This document shows, one piece after another, positions 54,787-62,850 of a stretch of DNA of 64,000 bases. The stretch is from Chitinivibrio alkaliphilus ACht1. GTDB lineage: Bacteria > Fibrobacterota > Chitinivibrionia > Chitinivibrionales > Chitinivibrionaceae. The position numbers were made by a program, and so were the translations under genes. The stretch's first letter is position 1; each line of letters starts with the position of its first letter. The stretch is from NCBI RefSeq assembly GCF_000474745.1, contig NZ_ASJR01000003.1, positions 62,001-126,000 on the forward strand, read 5' to 3'. Below the pieces are notes generated by a model. It saw only the letters and a list, made by a program, of their open reading frames with translations. It was not told the origin of the DNA and ran no database searches.

Positions 54787-55023
54787 CTACGGTGCTATGC
54801 ATACAATTGCAGAAGCGTCATGTCCATGACACGGTGTGACGGCATGAATAGCTCCGCAGGAGGGGCATGGTGTCTCATACCGCTCAAAGAAAATCTTTTC
54901 GCCACACTGCTTACACGCGATATGTAGCGGCATGGGAAGATAGTGATTTGAAAACCCCATCATCCGAACTTTTTCTACCACTTCGATATTTTCTGCAAAA
55001 CTTCCTGAACATCCTTCGTGCAT
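54787..55023 (-). CDS. Small zinc-ribbon protein of the DUF1858/ABC operon
   Basis: The 78-residue protein has two CxxC pairs (IACKQCGEKIF and TPCPSCGAIHAV), a zinc or iron ribbon, plus two extra cysteines and histidines in TPCHGHDASA near the end. It has no signal peptide. AAAGGAG precedes the ATG. It is the last gene of the operon, 13 nt after the ABC ATPase. The closely spaced Cys and His suggest metal carriage or scaffold function, but I do not recognise an assigned function. Confidence 0.75.
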   Translation of the reverse strand: MHEGCSGSFAENIEVVEKVRMMGFSNHYLPMPLHIACKQCGEKIFFERYETPCPSCGAIHAVTPCHGHDASAIVCIAP

Positions 55024-55036
55024 TACATACTCCTTT

Positions 55037-56050
55037 TTAAATAATACATTTTGTTAAGCGTTCTCCCTGTCGCAGCAGTGTTCGCATTCGCTGTATGGCA
55101 GTATCTACGGCTTGTATTTCTTGCAACACCTGTTGTTCGGCAGCATCGGTGTACATGCGTTGGGCAATGCCTCCGTTTCGTATGACGAGACGCACATCTC
55201 CCATAAGTGCAAGAAGGGGATCGTGTGTAGCCATGAGCACAATCTTTTCTTTTGAGAGAAGCAGGGATAGCGCTTTCTCACGATCTATACCGGCATTCTC
55301 AATTTCATCAATTAAGACAATGGGAGAGCTGCTCAATATGGCGGTGTCTGCAATCATCAAGGCACGAGACTGTCCCCCAGAAAGACTTGTAATTGGGGTG
55401 GTTTTGTCAAATTCCTCTCCTGCCAAATTATTTGCTTCTGCGATAATAGACGTGACTACCTTTTCCTTTTCTGTTATGAGGCGGCTTTCTGCGTGAAGGG
55501 TTATAAATTCTTCCACAGAGAGATCCATAACAAAGTTCATATTTTGAGAGAGTTGGGCCACCATCTTATGCGTGTGAGAGTAGCGCCACTCCATTTTTGG
55601 CGGTTGCCCATTTATTAAGAGTGACCGTCCCGTGGGGGTATCACCCTGGGCGAGCCACTCAATATCTGCGAGAAGACGGCTTTTGCCAGATCCTGTGGGG
55701 CCCACAATAGAAATTATTTCTCCCTTTGAAATAGTAATTTCATCAAAGGATTCGGGGTGGCCGCCTTTATCTCGTCCCGGAAGAAGCGTTAGGGTATCCA
55801 GGGAAAAGCTGTCGGTATCAAGAAAGGCCGCCATCTGTTCCAGATAGGTTTCTGCATCGGTCATAAGCGTTTCTTTATTTGTTCCCATATCTTCAAAAAA
55901 ATCGGGATCTTGGTGTGCAAGATAGTCTGCAAGTGTTTGGGTCGTGTTGGGAACTTGAGGAAACAGTGCGGCAAAATACTCCTCCATGAAGGGGTAGTGC
56001 TGCAAAAGATCACTTAGGGGGTATGTACGAAGGGCATTATGAGGTTTCAT
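55037..56050 (-). CDS. ABC-type ATPase with N-terminal DUF1858-like module
   Basis: The 337-residue protein has an N-terminal helical part (ALRTYPLSDLLQHYPFMEEY), which resembles the DUF1858 module of the first gene in this operon. An ABC ATPase follows: Walker A GPTGSGKS at 117-124, signature LSGGQSRAL, Walker B IVLIDEIE and switch His in ATHDPL. No permease is present anywhere near. The C-terminus (QVLQEIQAVDTAIQRMRTLL) is helical and may form a coiled coil. It is likely a soluble ATPase driving a conformational change, as in cofactor or cluster maturation. The start at ATG 56050 uses GGAG; the TTG at 56062 overlaps the GTPase. Confidence 0.82.
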   Translation of the reverse strand: MKPHNALRTYPLSDLLQHYPFMEEYFAALFPQVPNTTQTLADYLAHQDPDFFEDMGTNKETLMTDAETYLEQMAAFLDTDSFSLDTLTLLPGRDKGGHPESFDEITISKGEIISIVGPTGSGKSRLLADIEWLAQGDTPTGRSLLINGQPPKMEWRYSHTHKMVAQLSQNMNFVMDLSVEEFITLHAESRLITEKEKVVTSIIAEANNLAGEEFDKTTPITSLSGGQSRALMIADTAILSSSPIVLIDEIENAGIDREKALSLLLSKEKIVLMATHDPLLALMGDVRLVIRNGGIAQRMYTDAAEQQVLQEIQAVDTAIQRMRTLLRQGERLTKCII

Positions 56051-56744
56051 AGGGGTCTCCAAGGGTTATTTTACGAACATTGCCAAGTTGATATTGATCT
56101 CCAATCTTTTTTTCACCGAGACAGTATGAGCACAGGGCTGAGGGCATAGGGTAACGAAGCTCCTCTTCTTTTACCGTAGAGATATTACGTTCCTTTTCCT
56201 GTAAAAGATGTCCCAGCTCGTAGGCACCCTGCCCCGTGAGGCCATTTACGTGAAGAATGAATGCCGTAGGGTTGACACGACTGACTCGAGCAGCAAATAC
56301 TTCTCGCTCTGCTTGCGACACGATATCTCCTTTCGTGATAACCACAATGTCTGCACTTTTCAGCATGGGACCTATTTTATTGGGTGTATTAATGCCGCTG
56401 AGATTATCGATAACACATACTGCAGATATGTTTTTTATATAGGGAGAGCAGCGATTACACAGTCCGGCTGACTCTGTTATTATGGTCTCAAAGCCGTGTG
56501 TGATTCCCCACTGAACCGATTCTTCAATATTGCTGACAAAGTAGTGGTCGGGGCAGAGAGAGCCAGAAAGTCCTTTTCCCACAGGAATCCCCCGTGATTT
56601 GTACAGGGCCTCGTCGTCAGTGCTGAGACAGTCAAATTTGACAACGCCCACGGCATTTTTCTTTTTTCCCATTTGTTCAATCGTTTTAATAATAACAGCT
56701 GTCTTACCCGATGATGGCGGTCCTGATACGGTAATGAGATTCAT
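56037..56744 (-). CDS. HypB/UreG/CooC-like P-loop GTPase with two cysteine pairs
   Basis: The 235-residue protein is a SIMIBI-class nucleotide-binding protein: P-loop SGPPSSGKT at residues 7-15, an ITESAGLCNRCSPY segment with CxxC in place of the usual ENVG, a VITKGD nucleotide motif, and a second CxxC in LCSYCLGEKK near the end. Relatives insert nickel into urease, hydrogenase or CO dehydrogenase. The cysteine pairs suggest metal or Fe-S binding. Its start overlaps the upstream stop by ATGA, and it overlaps the ABC ATPase by 14 nt. The metal target is unknown. Confidence 0.8.
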   Translation of the reverse strand: MNLITVSGPPSSGKTAVIIKTIEQMGKKKNAVGVVKFDCLSTDDEALYKSRGIPVGKGLSGSLCPDHYFVSNIEESVQWGITHGFETIITESAGLCNRCSPYIKNISAVCVIDNLSGINTPNKIGPMLKSADIVVITKGDIVSQAEREVFAARVSRVNPTAFILHVNGLTGQGAYELGHLLQEKERNISTVKEEELRYPMPSALCSYCLGEKKIGDQYQLGNVRKITLGDPYETS

Positions 56745-57942
56745 TGAGAGCTCCTTTTTGAATACTCGTGATAAAAAAGTTCCTCAGCCCGGGAGATTTC
56801 TTCTCCCATGTTTTTAGTACGCAGGAAATCCCAACCAACCCAGAGAAAGGGGGCTTTTTCCGGTAGCTTATTCTCAACATCTGCATGTAGAGACGGAAAA
56901 AGGCCCTTATGTGCAAGTATCTCTCCTACTTCTTTTGATCCAAAAAACTCTACTATCTGGTCAGCCTCTGGCGGCATATCCCTGCGAGACAACATGAATA
57001 TAGGGCTTAAAACAGCACCATCTTCTGGCCATACAACAGTTACAGTTGAGAGATTTTGGACCGTCTTGGTAAAGAAGTAGGGCATAATTGTAACGGCAGG
57101 TTTTGCCATTTTTCGTTGTGCCGATTTTACCATTTCTGATGGGTGCATATCCTGTTGCATTGCCCGTCCCAGTTGTCTTATAGCGTCGGGGCCATAGGCT
57201 TTTGTGAGGGAGAGAAGTATGGCATTGAATAGATCGAAATCGCCCACGGGGAGAGAGATAGAACCGGCAAACTCCGGAGCAAGTATGTCCTTCCATGATC
57301 GCGGAATATCTCGACCGGCAAGCTCTTCACAGTTTACCAGAAATACAGCGGGAACACCGGAAAGAATGGTGTAATTTCCTTCTGGGTCTTCCATGTCATA
57401 TTGCGCAAAGGCGGGATTTTTACGTGTTCGTTTGAGACGGTCAGAAAAGACCCCTTCCGTGCGAAACCGTCCAATCTTATTCGTATCAAAAAACAGGTCA
57501 AAACCAGCGGAAATGAAAAGATGTGGGAGCTCTGTGGCGCTGGATCTTTGGGATATATTCTCAGCAATCCAGGATGTTCCCATACTTGCTGGTTTTAACT
57601 CAGAATGCAGAGTGAGCCCCGTGGTTTTCATGAATTTTTGAGCAAAGGTATCATAGGTTTCCATAAGAGGGATTTTTACTGGACAGGGGAGTATTCCCAC
57701 AAATTCAATATCTGCGTCTTTATCAGAGGACGAGCGGAGAGTTTCAGTTTGAAGAGTTGCTAGAAATGCTTCTTCGTCGATTCCCTTTGTTTTTAGAATA
57801 GCTCTCAAGGATATTTGTGAACCGAACTGAGCCAGTTTTTCCTCCTGCACGAGGGCTTTTAGCCCTACGGAAATAAGGGCTTTTTTATTTCTGGATGCAT
57901 CTGAAGTAGATGCGCTACGGGGTGTGTACAATCAATCTTCAT
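56741..57942 (-). CDS. DUF1858-fused solute-binding-fold protein, one-base frameshift near the start
   Basis: The main part (about residues 75-395) looks like a periplasmic-binding-protein fold of the iron/thiamine class: FVGILPCPVKIPLMETYDTFAQKF, NYTILSGVPAVFLVN, SWKDILAPEFAGSI. There is no signal peptide, so it should stay in the cytoplasm. The ATG at 57942 after AAAGGAG reads MKIDCTHPVAHLLQMHPEIK and then falls out of frame. The other frame continues KALISVGLKAL. Adding one base to the run at 57881-57886 joins them into a DUF1858 domain and a protein of about 400 residues. Without the correction the protein would start at an unsupported TTG. It heads the four-gene operon and overlaps the GTPase gene by ATGA. 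Confidence 0.8.
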
Positions 57943-57971
57943 GGTATCTCCTTTGGTATACGGGTCTCTCT

Positions 57972-57977
57972 AATATA
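57972..57977 (-). promoter_or_regulatory. Predicted -10 box of the DUF1858 operon
   Basis: TATATT on the minus strand lies 29 bp upstream of the start at 57942. No good -35 box lies 17 bp upstream, as is common at activator-dependent promoters. From this box the +1 would be near 57965, which puts the TGTAA palindrome centre at -41.5. Confidence 0.5.
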
Positions 57978-57998
57978 GCACAAAAAGAAACTCTCTGA

Positions 57999-58014
57999 TG
58001 TAACATCGGTTACA
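57999..58014. promoter_or_regulatory. Crp/Fnr-type operator palindrome
   Basis: TGTAACATCGGTTACA has the geometry TGTAA-N6-TTACA, the 16-bp spacing of Crp/Fnr-family sites (compare TGTGA-N6-TCACA). It lies between the divergent regulator gene and the DUF1858 operon. For the regulator gene it would overlap the -35 region of a TATATA box at 58020-58025, which fits autorepression. For the operon it sits at the class II activator position. Confidence 0.78.
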
Positions 58015-58058
58015 CATTGTATATATTTCTTATGGAAGGGATCAACATTGGAGGTGGC

Positions 58059-58733
58059 ATGGCAGAGACGTCTATTTTACAATTTTCTCCCCTATTTAAG
58101 GGGGTAACAGAGGAGGAGATACTTCTCTTGCTACAGCGGTTTCCCTACCGCATGCATGACTATAAGAAAGAGCAACTGGTGTTGTTAGCAGATACTCCAT
58201 TGAAATATCTCCATATTGTTGTATCGGGAAGCGTGCGTGGGGTGATCCCCCATTTTTCTGGTGATTCAGTATATGTTGAAGATATTACTGCTCCCAATAT
58301 CTTGGCTCCGGCATTTCTTTTTACACAGGAGGCCTTGGTTCCCGTTGATGTAATTGCAAATACAGATGTCCGGCTTTTAAAAATGAAAAAGACGACCTTT
58401 CTTACCCTTCTTCAGGAAGACAGCCGTATCCTTACTAATTTTCTTTCACTGATCTCCCACAAGGCATTGTTTTTGCGCAAAAAAATGGAGTTTCTCTCCC
58501 TCACAACAATTCGACAGAAACTCTCGTACTACCTTTTGAAAAAGTATGAAAAAGAAGGGGAGGTGATTCATATCTCTGAATCGTTGGAAAAACTGTCGCG
58601 TATGTTTGGTATTGCTCGTCCTTCCTTGAGCAGAGAGTTGAAGTATCTGAATGATTCAGGAATAATAGCCCGAGAAAAGAAACGGGTCTGCATTCTAAAT
58701 TCTCGGGCTTTACGTGCATTTCTTGATGCGTAG
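58059..58733 (+). CDS. Crp/Fnr-family regulator without cNMP or Fe-S signature
   Basis: The 224-residue protein has an N-terminal beta roll (LLADTPLKYLHIVVSGSVRGV) and a winged helix with recognition region LSRMFGIARPSLSRELKYL. The cAMP-binding GE...RSA cassette is not conserved (APAFLFTQEALVPV instead), and there is only one cysteine, so neither cyclic nucleotide nor Fnr-type Fe-S sensing is likely. Haem-binding family members such as HcpR or Dnr sense NO, and that is a possible but unproven parallel. GGAGG places the start at 58059 rather than upstream TTG or ATG. It probably controls the divergent operon through the 57999 palindrome. Confidence 0.87.
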   Translation: MAETSILQFSPLFKGVTEEEILLLLQRFPYRMHDYKKEQLVLLADTPLKYLHIVVSGSVRGVIPHFSGDSVYVEDITAPNILAPAFLFTQEALVPVDVIANTDVRLLKMKKTTFLTLLQEDSRILTNFLSLISHKALFLRKKMEFLSLTTIRQKLSYYLLKKYEKEGEVIHISESLEKLSRMFGIARPSLSRELKYLNDSGIIAREKKRVCILNSRALRAFLDA

Positions 58734-58748
58734 GGGGGCTTCTGTCGA

Positions 58749-59060
58749 TTACACCTGTAAGGCATCCCGATAGGTTTGCTCACTTTTGACACCAACAAAT
58801 TGTTCTACCTTCTTACCATTTTTGAACACAAGTACCGATGGTATTGAGGTGATATTATACTCTCCTGCTTTTTGCGGGTTTTCATCAACATTCAGTTTTA
58901 CTACCTTGGCAGCTCCCTCCGTCTTTTCTGAAAGGCTGTCAATGATTGGGCCAACCATTCGACAGGGGCCGCACCACGGTGCCCAAAAGTCAACTAACAC
59001 GGGAAGATCAGATTCTAAAACTTCTGCCGTAAATGTTGCATCACTTATCTCTTTTGCCAT
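58749..59060 (-). CDS. trxA: Thioredoxin
   Basis: The 103-residue protein is a standard thioredoxin with the redox motif WCGPC (C30 and C33), the cis-proline in TSIPSVLVF, and no signal peptide. It reduces cytoplasmic disulfides and could donate electrons to the APS reductase encoded nearby. AAAGGAG precedes the ATG. It converges with the regulator gene, 15 nt apart. Confidence 0.97.
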   Translation of the reverse strand: MAKEISDATFTAEVLESDLPVLVDFWAPWCGPCRMVGPIIDSLSEKTEGAAKVVKLNVDENPQKAGEYNITSIPSVLVFKNGKKVEQFVGVKSEQTYRDALQV

Positions 59061-59095
59061 ACTCGAACTCCTTTAAAATGGGTTTACACCGATAA

Positions 59096-59112
59096 AGCAT
59101 GTTTCATGCCAA
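59096..59112 (-). promoter_or_regulatory. Candidate sigma-54 (-24/-12) promoter of trxA
   Basis: On the minus strand TTGGCATGAAACATGCT matches the consensus YTGGCACGrNNNTTGCW at all but two fixed positions, with exact GG-N10-GC spacing. The start would be near 59085, leaving about 24 nt of leader that contains the AAAGGAG site. GCATG-TTT-CATGC is also palindromic, so chance cannot be excluded. Confidence 0.45.
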
Positions 59113-59220
59113 GGCCTCGCCCCTTCTTTTACAGGCTTGTGGTTCTTCCGGATGATGCATTTTGTATATATGCAACATCCTGCACTGTTGTTGTGTGGGA
59201 AGGTGTCGAACAGGAGAGAA

Positions 59221-59250
59221 AGAAAAAGAGGAGGCATTCCTCCTCTTTCG
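59221..59250 (-). terminator. Intrinsic terminator of the second subtilase gene
   Basis: On the minus strand a perfect 10-bp stem AAAGAGGAGG / CCTCCTCTTT with a 4-nt loop is followed by TTCTTTCT. It lies about 25 nt after the protease stop. Confidence 0.9.
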
Positions 59251-59272
59251 TATGGTGCGAAAGGAGCCTTCC

Positions 59273-61942
59273 TTACGGAAGACGTATTTGTTGCGTCTGT
59301 ATAATTCCAGCATCGGTCATAATGCGAAATAGGTAGACTCCCGCAGGAATGTTTTTCTCACGTAGATTGAGTGTGGCAGTGCCTGGGGAGGCAATCTCTG
59401 CTATACGCCTTCCTGTGACACTGGTAATATGAATCTTCACTGGCTCATCGAGGGTGAGATGAACAGTTCCCTGTGAAAAAAGTATGCCCTCTTTGGGCCG
59501 ATTTTCGTGTACAACGGGAGTAGGATCTTCCCATGAAGGGTCTGCGAAGAAGTTCATCTGAAGTCCTGAGGCATACCCCGGGTTGTTGGAACCTTCATAG
59601 GTAGAGCGGGTTGTAAACCTGATATATCGCGCTGGAGTACGGGGAAAGCCAACTGTGACAATATCTCTTTTTTCACTCCAATCAAAGGCCCCCACAGATA
59701 TGGTGTCCCAAGCGGTGCCATCTGTACTTCCTTCAAGAAGATATTCGTGTATTAGGCTATTTGTACTCTCATCAAGACGGGGGGTATGGGCAAACCCCGT
59801 TGCACCGTACAGGGTATCAAGATCAAAGACGATGGTATGCGGGTGGCTTGGAGCAGGATCAAACCACTCGCCGGTTGAGCTATCAAGCCAGGCGGTGTGC
59901 CACCGTGTCGCCGTAGACATATCAAGAAGATTTGTTGCGTAGGCTTGTTCTCCATGGGTTTCTTCACTGGAGACAGACTCTATGGAAATTGTTTCCTGAT
60001 CTATAAGGACCATATCTTCTGCTAAAGTTGTCTGAATAAGAGAGAATTTCTGGGACGTATCAGCACTGTTTGCGGAGGTAATACTCAAGCGGTACCCCGT
60101 AGCAGTGGGAAGTTTTTTATCAATATCCCATTCGTACTCTTGGTTTGGAGAAAGGTCTGTTTCAATCGTGTCTAATGTTCCAGTGGGATGGATGAGTATG
60201 AGGTGGATTGAATCATCAATGTTGGTGCTGCTCCATTGAATTGTGTGCGAGGTCTCGGTGGCGAACATGCGATCTTGCATGGTGGTTTCAAGGGAGAGCT
60301 CTTCTCCTGTATAGGAAAAATGGGCTTCTACATGTTTGTTGTCGTTCACTACCAGGGTTGTCGGACTTTCATCGCCGGAGAGATCGCCTGTCCACTCTGT
60401 AAAGGTGTAGCCCTCATCTGCTTCGGCTGTGAGAGTGACCACAGAGCCGGAATCATAGCGGGATTTTTGAGGATCCATATCTACAGTACCGTTTTCTGCT
60501 GTGGCATGAAGGGTGTATCTGGGGAGTGTGCCGTGCTCGTTTTCGAGCCATTCAATGGCAGCTTGCACATTAGGCTGTGGTACTATGTTTTCCGCGCCCC
60601 ATCCGCTTCCTTGGGCTGTTCCTGTTTCTATGAGCAGTTCCCGCATTTCCTGCGGCGTAAGAAGAAGGTCCAGTTCGTTTTTTGCAAAGGATTGCACTGC
60701 CACCACTGCCGAGGCTACAATGGGAGTTGCCGAGCTGGTGCCGGAAAAGCTTCCCGTATAAGTTGCATGGGGGCCCCCGTTGTGCAATGCACCGTATCCT
60801 GTTGTCATAACACTCCAGTCACCCCAACCCTGTAAATTAACACGGCTGCCATAGGTGGAAAATCCAGCACGATTTCTGCCTTGAATGGTTCCGGCCCCAA
60901 CAATAATTGCTCCGTTGTCTCCACGGGCATTGTATGAATTGTAAAAGGGGTCATCCAGATTTTCCCCACCATTTCCTGCAGCAGCAACAATAATAACGCC
61001 TGCATCGGAGGCTTCCTGGGTAATATCCCAAACAGCTTGGTTATAATCTGCGGGGACAAACTCCCCCCCCTGTCCACCGGTTTGCATTTCATAGAGAAAC
61101 ACATCTCCTGCGCGAAGACGACGGAGCCCTTCTGTAATTCCTGTAACCCGGCCATGGCGAATTTCGGATATGCCGTAGAAGGTATCAACCTCATGAACCA
61201 TACCGGTAACGCCAAAACCGTTGTCGTGGGCCACCATAACACCAGCAACGGCGGTGCCATGATCGTCATTGCTGTTGTCCGTAGTTGAGATAAGTTCAAC
61301 AAAATTGTCTGCCGCCAGATCTACATGGTCGTAGTCAAACCCCCATTCGATATCGGCAACGCGCACTCCTTGTCCATAAATTCCGCGGTTCCATGCGTAA
61401 TCAATATTAATACCGATAGTGTCGTTTCCGTGATTGTATTTACGATAAAACTGCCGCCAAGTAAAATCGGGGATGTTCTGAGGCGATTCTATTGCGGGAG
61501 GTGGTGGAGGGTCTACCGGCTCAAGGGCTGTGTATTCAACAAAGGAGAGCTGTTCAAACTCTTCAGCCAAATCCAGCACTTCTTCGGGTGTGAGTTCTTC
61601 AGCCTCACGAACATAGACCATCCCTCGAAAAAATGAGAGGTCTACCCTATTCTGTGCCGGGGGTGGTGTTTCACCCCTTCGCATTATCTCTTGTTCTTGC
61701 GGGGTATACCGAACAGCTTGATCGTAGGAAAAGGAGTCGATAAAGGTGTTTTTCTCTGGAGAGATAGTTCGAAGACGGGAAAAGTAAATCTTGTCTTCAT
61801 CCACATCCCATACATAGTCGGGGGAAAATTTCACCAGGAGCCGGTATGCATCAACACCGGGAGTAAGGCTGTTTTGGCCAGAAAGCGTACCGCTATATGC
61901 AATTGACGACACCCATGCAAGGGTGAGTAGAAATTTGAACAT
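59273..61942 (-). CDS. Secreted subtilisin-like protein with Glu at the catalytic Asp position and type IX-like sorting tail
   Basis: The 889-residue protein has a signal peptide (MFKFLLTLAWVSSIAYS) and an S8 domain at about residues 185-470. H228 (HGTAVAG) and S403 (GTSSATP) are intact, but the Asp motif reads VADIEWGFDYDHVDL, so E199 stands where Asp is usual. Some S8 groups have this change. After the protease come an InlB-type repeat (ENGTVDMDPQKSRYDSGS), an Ig-like region, an F5/8 type C (discoidin) domain that could bind sugars, and a C-terminal Por-secretion-like domain (VKIHITSVTGRRIAEI, IPAGVYLFRIMTDAG). GGAGGGG precedes the start. It probably acts at the cell surface or outside. Confidence 0.87.
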   Translation of the reverse strand: MFKFLLTLAWVSSIAYSGTLSGQNSLTPGVDAYRLLVKFSPDYVWDVDEDKIYFSRLRTISPEKNTFIDSFSYDQAVRYTPQEQEIMRRGETPPPAQNRVDLSFFRGMVYVREAEELTPEEVLDLAEEFEQLSFVEYTALEPVDPPPPPAIESPQNIPDFTWRQFYRKYNHGNDTIGINIDYAWNRGIYGQGVRVADIEWGFDYDHVDLAADNFVELISTTDNSNDDHGTAVAGVMVAHDNGFGVTGMVHEVDTFYGISEIRHGRVTGITEGLRRLRAGDVFLYEMQTGGQGGEFVPADYNQAVWDITQEASDAGVIIVAAAGNGGENLDDPFYNSYNARGDNGAIIVGAGTIQGRNRAGFSTYGSRVNLQGWGDWSVMTTGYGALHNGGPHATYTGSFSGTSSATPIVASAVVAVQSFAKNELDLLLTPQEMRELLIETGTAQGSGWGAENIVPQPNVQAAIEWLENEHGTLPRYTLHATAENGTVDMDPQKSRYDSGSVVTLTAEADEGYTFTEWTGDLSGDESPTTLVVNDNKHVEAHFSYTGEELSLETTMQDRMFATETSHTIQWSSTNIDDSIHLILIHPTGTLDTIETDLSPNQEYEWDIDKKLPTATGYRLSITSANSADTSQKFSLIQTTLAEDMVLIDQETISIESVSSEETHGEQAYATNLLDMSTATRWHTAWLDSSTGEWFDPAPSHPHTIVFDLDTLYGATGFAHTPRLDESTNSLIHEYLLEGSTDGTAWDTISVGAFDWSEKRDIVTVGFPRTPARYIRFTTRSTYEGSNNPGYASGLQMNFFADPSWEDPTPVVHENRPKEGILFSQGTVHLTLDEPVKIHITSVTGRRIAEIASPGTATLNLREKNIPAGVYLFRIMTDAGIIQTQQIRLP

Positions 61943-62077
61943 GGACCCCTCCGTTCAAAAAAATATTTATACATAAACTATATAAAAAGGAGAGATTTTT
62001 CATATTTTTCCTCCTGTGCCGGGTGTCTCTTCTCTCTAAAAGAACGGTCTTCTGCGTTTTTTATTATGGGAAGAGGG

Positions 62078-62776
62078 TCAGCGCGACCTTCCGCGAAGGT
62101 TTTTATAGTACTCATAGAGCGCTTCGTCGAGATGTACGTGAGTATCTGTCCGATTTAGTAACACTTGCACAAAGGGTTTTTGGGGCTGTTTCTGTAGGAG
62201 CCACTCAACACAGCATTTTTTTTGTGTACCCGTAATTACCATATGAATTGTGCGCGCGGCAAGAATTGTTTTAAACCCCAAGGTGATACGCGTGCGGATG
62301 CCTCGGGGACTTTCTGTTGCGAGAAAGGGAGAGGTGAAATTTTGTGCGGCGGGGGTGCCAGGAAAGATGCTTGCACAATGCCCGTCATCTCCAACCCCGA
62401 GAAAGACCGTGTCAAGACGGGGAATTCCCTCCGTATCCATGCAGGTGTTGCAGAGACGCTCATAGTCTGCAACACTTTGGGGGTGATTCTGTGCAACATC
62501 GGGGCGGTTACAGGGAAAAAAAAGAGTACGGCAGGCTTCTCCCCAGTTTGATTCAGGGGAGGCGAAGGGGGTAATCCTCTCATCGACGGGGAGGAAGAAC
62601 AATCCGTCTAAGGCAGGGGCCAGACGGCGCCATGACGTACAAAGGGCTGCGTAGGTCGATCCTCCGGAAAGGGCAACCCGTTGTTGGAGAAGGTCAGGGA
62701 TAAGTTTTTTTGCTAAGGTTGGTATGCCTTGAAATGGAACGATATTTGCTTCTTCTATATTTCTTGACGTATTCAT
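62078..62776 (-). CDS. pgl: 6-phosphogluconolactonase
   Basis: The 232-residue protein matches the DevB/Pgl family: VALSGGST, PVDERITPFASPESNWG and VFLGVGDDGHCASIFPG. It hydrolyses 6-phosphogluconolactone in the oxidative pentose phosphate pathway. It is divergent from gnd, the next step, with 74 bp between the two starts; that gap contains a TATAAT at 62812-62817 on the gnd strand but no clear -35. Confidence 0.93.
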   Translation of the reverse strand: MNTSRNIEEANIVPFQGIPTLAKKLIPDLLQQRVALSGGSTYAALCTSWRRLAPALDGLFFLPVDERITPFASPESNWGEACRTLFFPCNRPDVAQNHPQSVADYERLCNTCMDTEGIPRLDTVFLGVGDDGHCASIFPGTPAAQNFTSPFLATESPRGIRTRITLGFKTILAARTIHMVITGTQKKCCVEWLLQKQPQKPFVQVLLNRTDTHVHLDEALYEYYKNLRGRSR

Positions 62777-62850
62777 GGGTAGTACCTTTACGCGTTGGTG
62801 GTATCGATATATATAATATATGGTGTATGGTGATGCACAAGGAGAGAAAT

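Noticed and set aside
56062-56062. TTG start for the ABC ATPase
   Set aside because: The ATG at 56050 has GGAG at the right distance, whereas the TTG lies before that site.
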